Assembly (NCBI GenBank): GCA_050942875.1
Contig: JBMNOD010000060.1
Coordinates: 1 to 21,513, forward strand
Direction: 5' to 3'
Length of the DNA: 21,513 nucleotides
From: JAAZAI01 sp050942875
GTDB taxonomy: Bacteria > Verrucomicrobiota > Kiritimatiellia > RFP12 > UBA3636
The notes under the pieces were generated by a model that saw nothing but the letters and a program-made list of their open reading frames with translations, did no database searches and was not told the DNA's origin. The translations under genes and the position numbers were made by a program. Positions 1 to 8,704 of the stretch are shown one piece after another (the stretch's first letter is position 1; each line of letters opens with the position of its first letter).

Positions 1-22
1 CGAGAACTCGTGGAAGTCTCAT
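1..22 (-). CDS. Start of a minus-strand gene cut by the window edge
   Basis: Only the first seven codons (MRLPRVL) are inside the window, so no function can be assigned. The start is credible because an ATG at 22-20 is preceded on the minus strand by GAGGTG with a 4-nt spacer, a strong match to the anti-Shine-Dalgarno sequence. A sigma70-like promoter lies 50-80 bases further upstream. It would be transcribed in the same direction as the SGNH esterase operon but from its own promoter. Known from sequence: ribosome site and start. Inferred: that the frame stays open beyond the edge. Confidence 0.4.
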
Positions 23-70
23 GGTGCACCTCTTTCGGTTGGATTTGACGCTTTTCCGGCGTTTGGTGGC

Positions 71-99
71 AGAATAGCAGATGCGGTTACCGATTGCAA
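71..99 (-). promoter_or_regulatory. Sigma70-like promoter for the gene leaving at the left edge
   Basis: On the minus strand TTGCAA (99-94) and TATTCT (76-71) are separated by exactly 17 bases. Transcription would start near 64, leaving about 40 nt of leader before the ATG at 22. The -35 box sits inside a perfect 10-bp palindrome, GATTGCAATC (92-101), which could also be an operator. Only sequence resemblance supports it. Confidence 0.45.
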
Positions 100-109
100 T
101 CACAAAATA

Positions 110-122
110 GGGGACAGACCCC
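110..122. repeat. Short GGGG-ACAGA-CCCC inverted repeat, REP-like
   Basis: GGGG (110-113) and CCCC (119-122) flank ACAGA, followed by a purine run of A and G (123-139). Hairpins of this kind, flanked by A/T runs, are found as dispersed repeats in many planctomycete and verrucomicrobial genomes. The copy is short and single within this window, so the family assignment is tentative. It lies between the end of the SGNH esterase gene and the promoter of the next gene. Confidence 0.3.
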
Positions 123-165
123 AAAAAAAGAAAGAAAGGACAGGTCGGCAGTGCCGTAGATTGAG

Positions 166-192
166 ATCTGTTTGCGAATCTGTTTGCGAATC
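166..192. repeat. 12-bp tandem repeat at the 3' end of the SGNH gene
   Basis: ATCTGTTTGCGA occurs twice head to tail (166-177, 178-189), with a third partial copy (ATC) running into the stop codon at 191-193. On the minus strand the repeat lies immediately downstream of the stop codon, so it does not alter the protein apart from the shared stop bases. No function is evident. Confidence 0.6.
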
Positions 193-2389
193 ATTTGACT
201 CGCGCGACATAACGGCGAGGAGACGGTGCGCCGGGCTGAAGGCGCTGGACAATCCCGTATCCGCAGGGGTTCCATTCGTGGCCGTCTTCAGACCAGGCCA
301 GACGGGTGGCCTTGCCATCCACCCCTTGATGCCGCCAGATGAGCGACAAGCCGAGGTCGCCGGATGCCGGCCAGGCGGAGGCATCCATCACGGCATACGG
401 GATGAAGCATTCCGCATCAAGCCCGGCCTCCGTGACAAGCCAGGCGCCGCGCAATCCGTCGCCCGTGACGCTGGTCTCCCCTTTCCTGATCTTGACAAGC
501 CCTGCAGGCGCAAAGGACAGATCAACCCAGTAATAAGGGCCTGCCGTGCCGAGCTGCGCGGGTGGCCTGGGATCGAAGAAGATCGTCGCCGTGTCGTTCG
601 TCAAGACGCCGCGCCCGCGCAGGGCGATGTAAACCCCGTCGGCTCCGGCTTTGAAAAGGAAGTCAACCTGCGCCTCCTCCGGGCTGGCGCGGTTGTCGGC
701 CGGTCCGCGCCATCCACGCGCCTGGCACGCCAAGCCGACCGGCGCGGTCGGCTGTCCGTCCCATTCGCCGAGCCGCCCGTCAACCTCGGCCTCGCCGACG
801 GGAGCAATCGCAACGGACGTGTAGAGCACTTCGGCGACGGCATGCCCCGTCCGCCCTGCGTCAGTCAATGTCTCCACAACAGGAATCCGACCCACGAGGC
901 TGCCGTCTGGAATCTGCACAAGCCGCTCCCGCACGCCGTCCTTTGTCCGTAGCGCAATCGAGAGATCCCGGCCTTCGACGACCGTGCGACACGGAACAAA
1001 GTCGCCCTCCACTTCAAATGGGCAGACCACGCAGTGGACCTGGCTGCGACCGCCGGAAAAATCGACAACGAAAAGCGGAATCAGCTCCTGGCTCAGGTAA
1101 ACGTCGTTGGGGAAGCGGAGCAGATCCTCCGGCACGTTCGCATCCGGCCATTCCACGTCGAATGAAACCGCTTCGCCGGGTTCCAGCGTGTAGGCCACAT
1201 CGCCAGGCTCCGCGATCTGTGCCGCTGTCGGGGCAAAGGCCGCAAGACGCCCCGTGCGGCTCTTGTCTGATCGGTTGACGGCGGTGACTCGCGAGACGAC
1301 GCCCTGGTCGGTCCATCGGCTCTCGCCGTGGAGCGCCAGCGTTCTCTCGGCTTCTTCGCCGATCATGGCGGCGAAGGCCGCCTTGGCTATCTGGAGATGG
1401 CCGAGCGCGTTCGGGTGGATCGTGTCGCCGCGACCCGCATGCTCCAGCAGCGTGCTGAACTGCGCGCGACAGCTCGTGGGATACAGCGGCCACAGCGCCA
1501 AAGCCGATTCGGCGACGGTGTTTCCGCCGCCGCCCCAGACGGCGCCGAACGTCCGCGCCACGGGAATCGCGTTGCGCGCCCCCAGCTCCGCGATGGCATG
1601 GGCGTAGCCGATCGTCCGAAATGCAAACTCCGGCGGCTCGACGCCACCGGTCGGCCCCGAGCGCAGCGTGGCAATGTGCGGCGTGGGCTGAAGGTAGATG
1701 GTGTCGGCGTCGAAGCGCTCGCGCAATTGGTCGGACACCCACGCATATTGCTCCAGGAAGGCGCGCAGGGGCACGAAGCAAATCTGGTCGTTGAGTCCGT
1801 ACATCAGCAGCCCGAGATCGGGCTTGACGCCTTGGACGTCCCGGTCGAAGTTTCTGACCGTGGCATCGACCGATCGACCGGAATAGGCCTTCTTCACGAC
1901 GACGATGTTCGTGTTGCCGGTGGCGCGCGCGAGCAGCATCGCGAGCATCTCGCCATACTCGCCCGTGGCCGTGACCGAATCGCCCATCGCCAGAAGGGTG
2001 TACGGCGCGCCCGCCAGCAGCTTCTCGCCGCTTCGCGGCAATTGCCTGAGGACGCCATTCGAATCGAGCGGCGGCGGAGGCGCAAGGGCGAGAAACCGGA
2101 TTTCGGCATTGACCGGGGGGCCGAGGCTGACAACATGAATGGCCTCCGTCAGCGGCTTGACGGCGACTCTGCCATCGACCACCGGAAGGATTTCAGTCCG
2201 CTTCAGGCCGAAACCCTCCGTGGCGATCGCCGCGACATGGCAGGCAATCTCCCCTTCGTCAATTCCCGTATGGACGTGCGCCGTCTCGTCGGTGAAGACG
2301 AACGGCGTCTCCACCGACGGCTTCGGGAGCGCGGAAGCCAAGCTTGCGAAAGCGACGGACAACGCGCCGATCCAGACGGCGAGCCGCAT
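191..2389 (-). CDS. Secreted SGNH/GDSL-type esterase with C-terminal CBM9-like module
   Basis: A 732-aa exported protein. Residues 1-22 form a signal peptide ending near ASA. The SGNH fold follows: block I GDS with nucleophile Ser138, block II SGR near Gly171, block III YGLND (Gly198, Asn200), and block V DTIH giving Asp322 and His325. The catalytic set is therefore complete, which supports activity as a carbohydrate esterase or deacetylase. Residues about 350-530 are an unassigned beta-rich region. From about 534 a CBM9/DOMON-like module begins with the hallmark VDGRLGEW and runs to the C-terminus. I prefer ATG 2389 over an in-frame TTG at 2413 because AGGAGG (2407-2402) lies 12 nt upstream of the ATG and is inside the TTG reading. 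That Shine-Dalgarno overlaps the TAG stop of the preceding gene, suggesting translational coupling. It is the last gene of the four-gene operon. The substrate is unknown. Confidence 0.85.
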   Translation of the reverse strand: MRLAVWIGALSVAFASLASALPKPSVETPFVFTDETAHVHTGIDEGEIACHVAAIATEGFGLKRTEILPVVDGRVAVKPLTEAIHVVSLGPPVNAEIRFLALAPPPPLDSNGVLRQLPRSGEKLLAGAPYTLLAMGDSVTATGEYGEMLAMLLARATGNTNIVVVKKAYSGRSVDATVRNFDRDVQGVKPDLGLLMYGLNDQICFVPLRAFLEQYAWVSDQLRERFDADTIYLQPTPHIATLRSGPTGGVEPPEFAFRTIGYAHAIAELGARNAIPVARTFGAVWGGGGNTVAESALALWPLYPTSCRAQFSTLLEHAGRGDTIHPNALGHLQIAKAAFAAMIGEEAERTLALHGESRWTDQGVVSRVTAVNRSDKSRTGRLAAFAPTAAQIAEPGDVAYTLEPGEAVSFDVEWPDANVPEDLLRFPNDVYLSQELIPLFVVDFSGGRSQVHCVVCPFEVEGDFVPCRTVVEGRDLSIALRTKDGVRERLVQIPDGSLVGRIPVVETLTDAGRTGHAVAEVLYTSVAIAPVGEAEVDGRLGEWDGQPTAPVGLACQARGWRGPADNRASPEEAQVDFLFKAGADGVYIALRGRGVLTNDTATIFFDPRPPAQLGTAGPYYWVDLSFAPAGLVKIRKGETSVTGDGLRGAWLVTEAGLDAECFIPYAVMDASAWPASGDLGLSLIWRHQGVDGKATRLAWSEDGHEWNPCGYGIVQRLQPGAPSPRRYVARVK

Positions 2390-2405
2390 GGGGGTTTCGC
2401 GCCTC

Positions 2406-5400
2406 CTACTCAAACCGGATCAAGCCCCAGGCGGACGGGGTGAACCAGGATTCCTGCGGCAGATCGTTGACGAGGTTTGTATCCTTGTTCGCCCAATAGG
2501 TGCGGGCGACATTGATCGTGCCCGAGGCATCGGAAGAAATGAAGCCGAAGTCCCCGCGCACGTTCAATCCCCTGGCGGGCTTCAGCCCCAGCGACGACAG
2601 TGGCAGCGAGGCCTCGACGACATAGCCTTTGTCGCTCCTGGCGACGCGCACCACGGCGTCCGCGAGGACTTCCACGCGGTCGAAATGCTTCGGCGCGACC
2701 GGCGACGTGTAGTCCACGGCGGCTTTCGGATCGGCTGTGGGGTCGACGGGCTTCATCAGCACCGCCACGGGCTTCCCGCCGAGTTGGCTCAGCACCACGC
2801 GGACGTCGCCGGCGGCGGGATCGCGCCGGTTCGCCTGGTCGGTCAAGGCGCCATTCGTGCTCAGCTGCAGATCCACGGCGTCGCCCGTCTTGAAGAGGCG
2901 CGTGCAGTCCTTGCCCTCGTTGAGCCAGGGCGAGTCGTCCTGCACGGAATAGGCCACGTAGAGGTTGGCGTCGTCGTAGGCCATTCGCGCCGTCCCCTTG
3001 AAGGGGAACCCCGGGCGGGCGATCGCCAGGGAGGCGACCCCCTCCCAGCCGTTGAGGCTTCCATTGATCTTCGGCGGCGTGTCGAAGCGCTGCGCCACAT
3101 AGACTTTGGGCGGCGCCGCGCGCTCCGCGCGGGCGAGGTTGTCGCGATCGGCGGCTTCGAGCCGCTCCGCCGTGACCTCGAGCTTGCCGGCGTCGAAACG
3201 ACGGATGGACTCGAGCCCGTTCACGGTGAGAATCATCGCGGCCTGGCGCGGGAAGCCCGTGGTCATCCGGATTTTGCCGTCGTCCTGTTTGCCGAACCAG
3301 CCGTTGAACGGCTCGCCGCCATGGGAGAAATTCTCCATAGGCATGCCGACGAGCGACGACTCCTTGTCGGGGAGGGTCTCGCCGGGGAGGCGGCCGTCCT
3401 GGAACATGGCGCCGACGAAAAGTCCGTCCGTGGTCATGAAGAAATCCTGTCCGAGGTTGCCGCGCATGAGAAACACGCGGCCGACCTCGTCGTTGACGTG
3501 TGCGACGCCCACGATTTTGAGGGGGCCGATCACGCTTCCCGGCGAGGGCATGGGCGCGCGGTGTGATCCATGCACGCCCGGATAGGGATTGGGGTAGGTC
3601 CAGAGGACGCCGCCATCCTTCGTGTCGATGCCCGCGATGCGCGTCGGGCCGGCGTAGCCTTTGAAGCTCAGGCAGAGCAGAAGATCTTCGGCTGGAACCG
3701 GGACGAGATCGCCTTGCTCGTTGACGCCCAGCGGCTGCAGGCTCTCCCGCGTATAGACGGGCGCGCCTTCGTCGGTGAAGGACGTCGGGCTGCAGCGTGA
3801 GATGCCGTTGACGTAGAAGGTGAAGTCCGGCCCGATGCGCTCGCCCCAGCCGCTGCCCATGGGAATGGGGATCGCGCGCGGGTTGCGCTTGTCCCGGGGG
3901 GAGGCCGGCTGGACGATGTCGCACTCGTCGCGCTGGATTCTGCCGTCGCGGTTCGCATCGTTCCAGAACACGGCGTCGAAGGGGCTGAACGCCGCGAACT
4001 CGCCCGTGGGCGCCTCCTCGACTTTGCCATTCGAATCGACTTTCCCGCTGATCTGTCCAACGGTCGTGACGGCCGAAACAGGCCGCCAGCCGTCCGGCGT
4101 CTCCATGAAAATCTTGTATCCCGCGAAATCCCGATACGGTGGAACGAACAGGTATTCCCGGGGCTTGCCCTTGACCGTTGCGGTGAAGCGCTGCGGATGC
4201 GTGTGCTCGCTCGGGCTGATCCGGAACCGCTCGCCGCCGACGTCCGGATCGGGGATCCACAGCACCTGCGAAACCTCCCAGCTCCGGCTGGCCTTGTCGA
4301 GCTTCAGCTCGATGGGGCCGACATAGGCGAGAAAGGGGTCGCTGTCGTGCAGGTAGGAGCCCGTGCCTGCGTAGCCGGTGTTGCCGATGTAGTCGCGGAC
4401 CAGCGAACCGTCCTTCGGATTCCAGACGGAGACGCGCCGGGGGAACTCCCATTTTTCGACGGCCCACACGTTGCCGATCGCATCGACGGCCAGCGAGCTG
4501 GCCGCGCGCAAGGCTTGGGGATCGAAGCGACCGCGCAGCGGGCGCCCTCCCCGCTTTCCGCAGGCGGCAAGCAACCTGCCATCCGGCGCATGGACTTTGA
4601 TCTGCCGATCGGGCCCCGCATCCATGACGACGAGGTTGCCCTGGCCGTCCACCGTCAGCGAGGACGGCTCGACAAGCCCGGGCGTGTCGAGCGTCTTTTG
4701 CGCGCCGCTTTCAAGATCGATCCGACACACGGATTTTCCATCGGTGCCATAGACGACATTGCCGGGCGTCGCGGCGATGGCCGTCAGCCGCTCCGTCTTC
4801 ACGAGCGGCCCCTGCAACCGGGCCGTGGCCTTGTCGAGCTTCGCCAGCGCGCTTGTCGCCACGTCGTTCGTTGACTTGGCGTTGAGCAGCAGAATGATTG
4901 ATGAATCCGTCGCGACGATTCCCGCTGCGGCATAGGCGTCGTCCCCGACCAGATCCTCCAGCGGGCATTCAAAGGGCAGTTCCTTGCCATCGCGCACAAA
5001 CGGCGAGTAGGCGCCGGTCGTCTTGTCGAGGCGGATCAACAGGTCGCGCTTGATGTGCCAGCCTGCGGGAATTCCGTAAACGAATTTTTCGTCGGCGGCC
5101 AGCAGCGTCGCCCCGCGCTTCTCCCCCCACCGCTTCAGCCCGTCCGGGCCGATGCCGATGATGCCGCTGCCGCCTTCGGCGAAGGCCCAGGAGACGATCA
5201 TCCAATCCCCCGAACGCGCCACGCGCAGCGGGGCGCTGTGGTCGGCTCCCCAGGCGCCGTTGCCCTTGACGGTCTCCCAAGGCGGCGTCCCGGGGTTGTA
5301 GAAGCACATTTCATAATCGGCTCCCAGGCCGCCGTGGGCAAGGCCGCGCGCCTGGTAAAGCCCCGGCTCCACCCTTTTCCCCGCGTCGTCGAGGCCGTCC

Positions 5401-6407
5401 CAGCCGACTTCGACCGTCCGCGTCGTGTCCGTTTCCGCCACCGTGTAATCCTCGGGAAGCAGATCGCCCGCGAGGTTTCGCACGCGACGGCCTTGTCCAT
5501 CTTCGACGACGAACGTCATGCGCCCCGCGCTTTTGGGAAGCTCCGCGCGGAATTTGAAGACGCCTTCGACGCGCCGTTCGTCCGACACATAGCGTCGCGG
5601 TTCGAGCTGCCCCTTGGGGAGCAGAACCGCATCGCCCCAGGATCGCGTTGCGCTCCAGAAGAACTCGCGCGAGGTCTGCCCGGGCTGCATGTTGTCGGCA
5701 TAGCGGTGGACAGGCCACGTGCTGCCGGTCGGGTCGCCCCAAAGGAACTCGAAGCCGAGCCGGAGCGACAGCCCCGGCTTGATGGACGGCGCCGTCTTGT
5801 ACAGCTTGCTCCACGGGATGCGGATTTCCTGGGCGTAGCCCTTGCCGTCCCCATCCCTCAGATAGGCCATTTCAAGTCCGTCGCCCAGCACCGTGCCGCC
5901 TTCCGGCGCCACGAAAAGCGTCTCGTCGAGTCCGTCCCGGTCGTTGGCCGGGTTCTTCCAGATCGCATGGTGCAGGACGGGCATCGCCTTGGGCGTGAAG
6001 CACCACGTGGTCAGCCACGTCGTCTGGTCCGCCGTTCGAGCCCGGATCTGGACGGAGTCGGACTTCCAGCCGTCGTTGGGATTGAACGCGGGGTCGATCG
6101 TGTTGTGCATCGGCGTGGGATCGCGCCACTTGACGCCGAGATACAAGGCGTCGTCGTCCCACATCGCGGCGACCTCCGCCGAGTAGCGGTTGCGGATGGA
6201 CAGGTCCGCGAAGCACCAGATGCGCCCCGAGAAATCCCAATCGTTGAAATCCCCGTCGACGACGACGCGACCGGGCGCGGGGACGACCGGCAGCCCTTCG
6301 TTTTGGCTTTGTCGTCCAATCATGTTCTCGGCGGCGCGCGCGCCTGCCAGAACCATCGCCGACATGGCCGCGCAGACAAGTGTGCGGTTTCGTATTTTGT
6401 TTTCCAT
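2406..6407 (-). CDS. Giant secreted protein: CBM9-like, FlgD-Ig-like, beta-propeller with EF-hand loop, CBM9-like
   Basis: A 1333-aa exported protein. Its signal peptide (about 1-26) ends near ARA. Residues about 38-265 are a CBM9/DOMON-like module starting VVVDGDFNDWDFSG. Residues about 280-357 resemble FlgD Ig-like domains, with the pattern GRRVRNL...WDGLDDAGK..PGLY. A long NHL-type propeller follows to about 1080, with repeated 'LTVDGQGNLVV' and 'LAVDAIGNVWA' blades. Inside it, at residues 817-828 (3924-3959), is a 12-residue EF-hand-type loop, DANRDGRIQRDE. A second CBM9-like module (KINGSLNGW...) fills about 1105-1333. No catalytic motif is recognised, so it is probably a glycan-binding scaffold, or an enzyme of unknown type. 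ATG 6407 is chosen because GAGG lies 6 nt upstream; ATG 6419 is an alternative adding four residues. It starts 19 nt after the solenoid gene stop. It is a clear paralogue of the 1268-aa and 1193-aa proteins. Confidence 0.85.
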   Translation of the reverse strand: MENKIRNRTLVCAAMSAMVLAGARAAENMIGRQSQNEGLPVVPAPGRVVVDGDFNDWDFSGRIWCFADLSIRNRYSAEVAAMWDDDALYLGVKWRDPTPMHNTIDPAFNPNDGWKSDSVQIRARTADQTTWLTTWCFTPKAMPVLHHAIWKNPANDRDGLDETLFVAPEGGTVLGDGLEMAYLRDGDGKGYAQEIRIPWSKLYKTAPSIKPGLSLRLGFEFLWGDPTGSTWPVHRYADNMQPGQTSREFFWSATRSWGDAVLLPKGQLEPRRYVSDERRVEGVFKFRAELPKSAGRMTFVVEDGQGRRVRNLAGDLLPEDYTVAETDTTRTVEVGWDGLDDAGKRVEPGLYQARGLAHGGLGADYEMCFYNPGTPPWETVKGNGAWGADHSAPLRVARSGDWMIVSWAFAEGGSGIIGIGPDGLKRWGEKRGATLLAADEKFVYGIPAGWHIKRDLLIRLDKTTGAYSPFVRDGKELPFECPLEDLVGDDAYAAAGIVATDSSIILLLNAKSTNDVATSALAKLDKATARLQGPLVKTERLTAIAATPGNVVYGTDGKSVCRIDLESGAQKTLDTPGLVEPSSLTVDGQGNLVVMDAGPDRQIKVHAPDGRLLAACGKRGGRPLRGRFDPQALRAASSLAVDAIGNVWAVEKWEFPRRVSVWNPKDGSLVRDYIGNTGYAGTGSYLHDSDPFLAYVGPIELKLDKASRSWEVSQVLWIPDPDVGGERFRISPSEHTHPQRFTATVKGKPREYLFVPPYRDFAGYKIFMETPDGWRPVSAVTTVGQISGKVDSNGKVEEAPTGEFAAFSPFDAVFWNDANRDGRIQRDECDIVQPASPRDKRNPRAIPIPMGSGWGERIGPDFTFYVNGISRCSPTSFTDEGAPVYTRESLQPLGVNEQGDLVPVPAEDLLLCLSFKGYAGPTRIAGIDTKDGGVLWTYPNPYPGVHGSHRAPMPSPGSVIGPLKIVGVAHVNDEVGRVFLMRGNLGQDFFMTTDGLFVGAMFQDGRLPGETLPDKESSLVGMPMENFSHGGEPFNGWFGKQDDGKIRMTTGFPRQAAMILTVNGLESIRRFDAGKLEVTAERLEAADRDNLARAERAAPPKVYVAQRFDTPPKINGSLNGWEGVASLAIARPGFPFKGTARMAYDDANLYVAYSVQDDSPWLNEGKDCTRLFKTGDAVDLQLSTNGALTDQANRRDPAAGDVRVVLSQLGGKPVAVLMKPVDPTADPKAAVDYTSPVAPKHFDRVEVLADAVVRVARSDKGYVVEASLPLSSLGLKPARGLNVRGDFGFISSDASGTINVARTYWANKDTNLVNDLPQESWFTPSAWGLIRFE

Positions 6408-6426
6408 GCCTCCCCTCATCTCAAGT

Positions 6427-8586
6427 TTATCGCACGACGATGATCGTGCCGCGAGGCAGCTTGATCGAAATGCGCTTGCCGTCGGCGAAGTCGATGGTGG
6501 TGCCGGCCGGCAGCAAGGTGATGTTTTCCGGCGGGATCGCCCCGCTCAGCGCGCCGTAGTTCAGCAACGGCACCACCGCGCCCTCCGTCGGGTAGCCGCG
6601 CGCATCGACGACCAGTTTCGTGGTGTCGTCCACGGCGACCGTTCCCGTGGCCGTGATCGGCGTGAACCCTTCCTTTCCGAAGCGGATGTCGAGCGTCGAT
6701 CCGCTCAGGATGTTCAGGGCCTTCGCCTCCAAAACGCTGTTCGTCCCGCAGAGGCGGAGCGTGCCGGCGTTGGCCACCGTCATCGACTGGGCGCCGCCGC
6801 CAAACGTCTGCAGAGAGCGGAGCGTGCCGCCCTCGATTTCAAGCACGTTGTTCGTGGCGCTCGCGTTGTGCCCCACGAAGACGCTGCGCCGGATCGCCAC
6901 CTCGGCGCCATCGGCAATGCGCATCCGGTTCCCATGGCCATTGAAGCCAACGTCGAGGTCGTAGTTCTGATTGGTGAGAACGGTGCCGACGCCCGTCACC
7001 AGCAGCGTGTTGTCGTGAACGCCAGCGCCATAGCCGACATGGGCATGGCCCAGGAAATCAAACGTCGCCCCGCCGCAGATCGCGATGGAATTCCACGATC
7101 CGGCATAGCCCGAATACACGTAGGATCCTGCCGAGAAGCTGGCGTTGCTCACGGTCAGCGAATTGCAGTCGCCCGTGTGTCCCACATAAACAAGCCCCGG
7201 GTTGGCGACCCCACATCCCGAACCGATGAAAACGGAGTTGCTTGACGCACCCGCGTCGGCGCCGACCGTGAACGGCGTGGCCGCGTCGCTGACAAACGAA
7301 GCGCCGTTGTCGAGGACAAGCGAATTGCCCGTGCCGCTCTTGCCGACGACGATGGAATAGGAGGCGCCGTTGCCTTTGCTCCGCAACACGGAATTCGAGC
7401 CATCGACGAGAACCTTGTTGTTGGACGAACCGTCCCGGGTATCGACATAAATGCAGCGGTTCGCCACCACGGCGCCGCCGTCGGCGACCTGGAGCGTGTT
7501 CCAATGCCCGGCGTTTCCCACGTTGACGTCGAACGTCTTCGTTTCAATCAGGCTGTTGGCGCCAGAAACAACGACCGTGTTGCTCTGGGACTCGGTCGTG
7601 CCGCCGATGTAGAGATGGGTGCGGGGGATCACAAGACCGCCGTCCAGGACGTCGAGGCGATTGAACGAGCCCGACAGGCCGACATTCAAGTTGAAGTCGA
7701 GAACGAGCGTGCCGTTGCTGACCGTCATGGCGTTGCACGACCCCTTGTTGCCGACATGGGCGGAAGTGTTTTTCGCGGGGCCGTTGGTGGAAAGACAGCC
7801 CGAGCCGACGAAAACGAGATTGGAGTCGGCGCCGGCCGAATCCCCAATCGAAAAACCCGAGCTCGGACAGAAGAGCGTGCCGCCATTTTGAACGCGGAGC
7901 GCGTTGCCCGTGCTCTTGTTGCCGATGATGATGCCGGAGCCGTTCCCGTCTTTCGCGGACCCCAGAACGGAATTCGTGCCATCGACGACGATCAAATTGT
8001 TGTGCCCCCCCGAATTGTAACCGGCATAGACCGTGCGGCCTGCGATGACAGAGGCATCGTTGGCGACGATGAAAACATTGTCGCCGCCGCTCGAGCCAAC
8101 GTAGACGTCGTCCCCACGCGTCACCACGGACGTGCCGGGGTTTTTCACGACCATCTTGTTGCCATGATGCGCCGCCCAGTCGCCGAGGAGGACCTTATAG
8201 GCGCTTAGCGTTCCGCTTGGCAGCTCGACGCAGGCGTCTCCAGTGGTGCTCTGAAGCCTGAAGAGCGTGACGTAGTAGAGGTTGTCGGCGCCGATGTCGA
8301 ACGACACCGTGCCGCCCGGCGCGGAGAAATAGGCGTGGGAGTTCGTGACGCTGCTTCCAAACCGCACCGGATAGCTGGCATCCGCGGTGAAATTGGCGGT
8401 GTCGGCGGCGCCGGGGACCAGCCCGCCGACCCAGTTGGCGGAAACCTCGAAGAACCCGCCTGCGGCGTTGCTCCACGTCCGATCGGCGGCGCGGACCGCA
8501 AGCGGCCCCGGCAGCACGGCAAGAAGCATGGCGAACAAAAGCCTCACGTGTGAATCAAGAATCCTGCTCTCTTTCATTTTTTTCAT
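6427..8586 (-). CDS. Secreted beta-solenoid (autotransporter-passenger-like repeat) protein without barrel domain
   Basis: A 719-aa protein with a signal peptide over about residues 1-33 (cleavage near VRA). The mature protein opens with a 'TWSNAAGGFFEVSANWVGG' segment, typical of passenger-type repeat proteins of the PVC superphylum. Then come about 17 repeats of 20-28 residues with the consensus VG..G..N.[LMV].V.[DN]G or SN.V.[VI].G. This spacing predicts a right-handed beta-helix. The last 100 residues lack a membrane barrel, PEP-CTERM, LPXTG or type IX sorting signal. It may be a structural or adhesive surface protein, or a ligand-binding fibre. AAGGAG (8600-8595) lies 8 nt before ATG 8586 but only 2 nt before ATG 8592, so I chose 8586. 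A run of Met-Lys codons makes the exact start uncertain. It lies between the two giant propeller genes and 118 nt after the first. Confidence 0.8.
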   Translation of the reverse strand: MKKMKESRILDSHVRLLFAMLLAVLPGPLAVRAADRTWSNAAGGFFEVSANWVGGLVPGAADTANFTADASYPVRFGSSVTNSHAYFSAPGGTVSFDIGADNLYYVTLFRLQSTTGDACVELPSGTLSAYKVLLGDWAAHHGNKMVVKNPGTSVVTRGDDVYVGSSGGDNVFIVANDASVIAGRTVYAGYNSGGHNNLIVVDGTNSVLGSAKDGNGSGIIIGNKSTGNALRVQNGGTLFCPSSGFSIGDSAGADSNLVFVGSGCLSTNGPAKNTSAHVGNKGSCNAMTVSNGTLVLDFNLNVGLSGSFNRLDVLDGGLVIPRTHLYIGGTTESQSNTVVVSGANSLIETKTFDVNVGNAGHWNTLQVADGGAVVANRCIYVDTRDGSSNNKVLVDGSNSVLRSKGNGASYSIVVGKSGTGNSLVLDNGASFVSDAATPFTVGADAGASSNSVFIGSGCGVANPGLVYVGHTGDCNSLTVSNASFSAGSYVYSGYAGSWNSIAICGGATFDFLGHAHVGYGAGVHDNTLLVTGVGTVLTNQNYDLDVGFNGHGNRMRIADGAEVAIRRSVFVGHNASATNNVLEIEGGTLRSLQTFGGGAQSMTVANAGTLRLCGTNSVLEAKALNILSGSTLDIRFGKEGFTPITATGTVAVDDTTKLVVDARGYPTEGAVVPLLNYGALSGAIPPENITLLPAGTTIDFADGKRISIKLPRGTIIVVR

Positions 8587-8643
8587 TTTCATTTCTCCTT
8601 CTCACTTCTCTTGGGCAGTCAAGGGGTTTGGGAAGTCCGCCCG

Positions 8644-8687
8644 CAAATTGCGCTGAAAACCCAGCATAACGCAACCGGCGCAATTTG
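8644..8687. repeat. Perfect 10-bp inverted repeat between operon genes
   Basis: CAAATTGCGC (8644-8653) and GCGCAATTTG (8678-8687) are exact reverse complements separated by 24 bases. The element lies in the only sizeable gap (118 nt) within the four-gene operon, between the 1268-aa and the solenoid genes. It could be an mRNA hairpin that stabilises or attenuates the transcript, or a dyad operator for an internal promoter. There is no U-tract, so an ordinary intrinsic terminator is unlikely. Confidence 0.55.
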
Positions 8688-8704
8688 TGGACAGGTTCGT
8701 GCCC

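Noticed and set aside
123..156. Possible intrinsic terminator after the SGNH gene (minus strand)
   Set aside because: The stem CGGC-ACT-GCCG is only 4 bp and the T-rich tract starts several bases later, so it is too weak to call.
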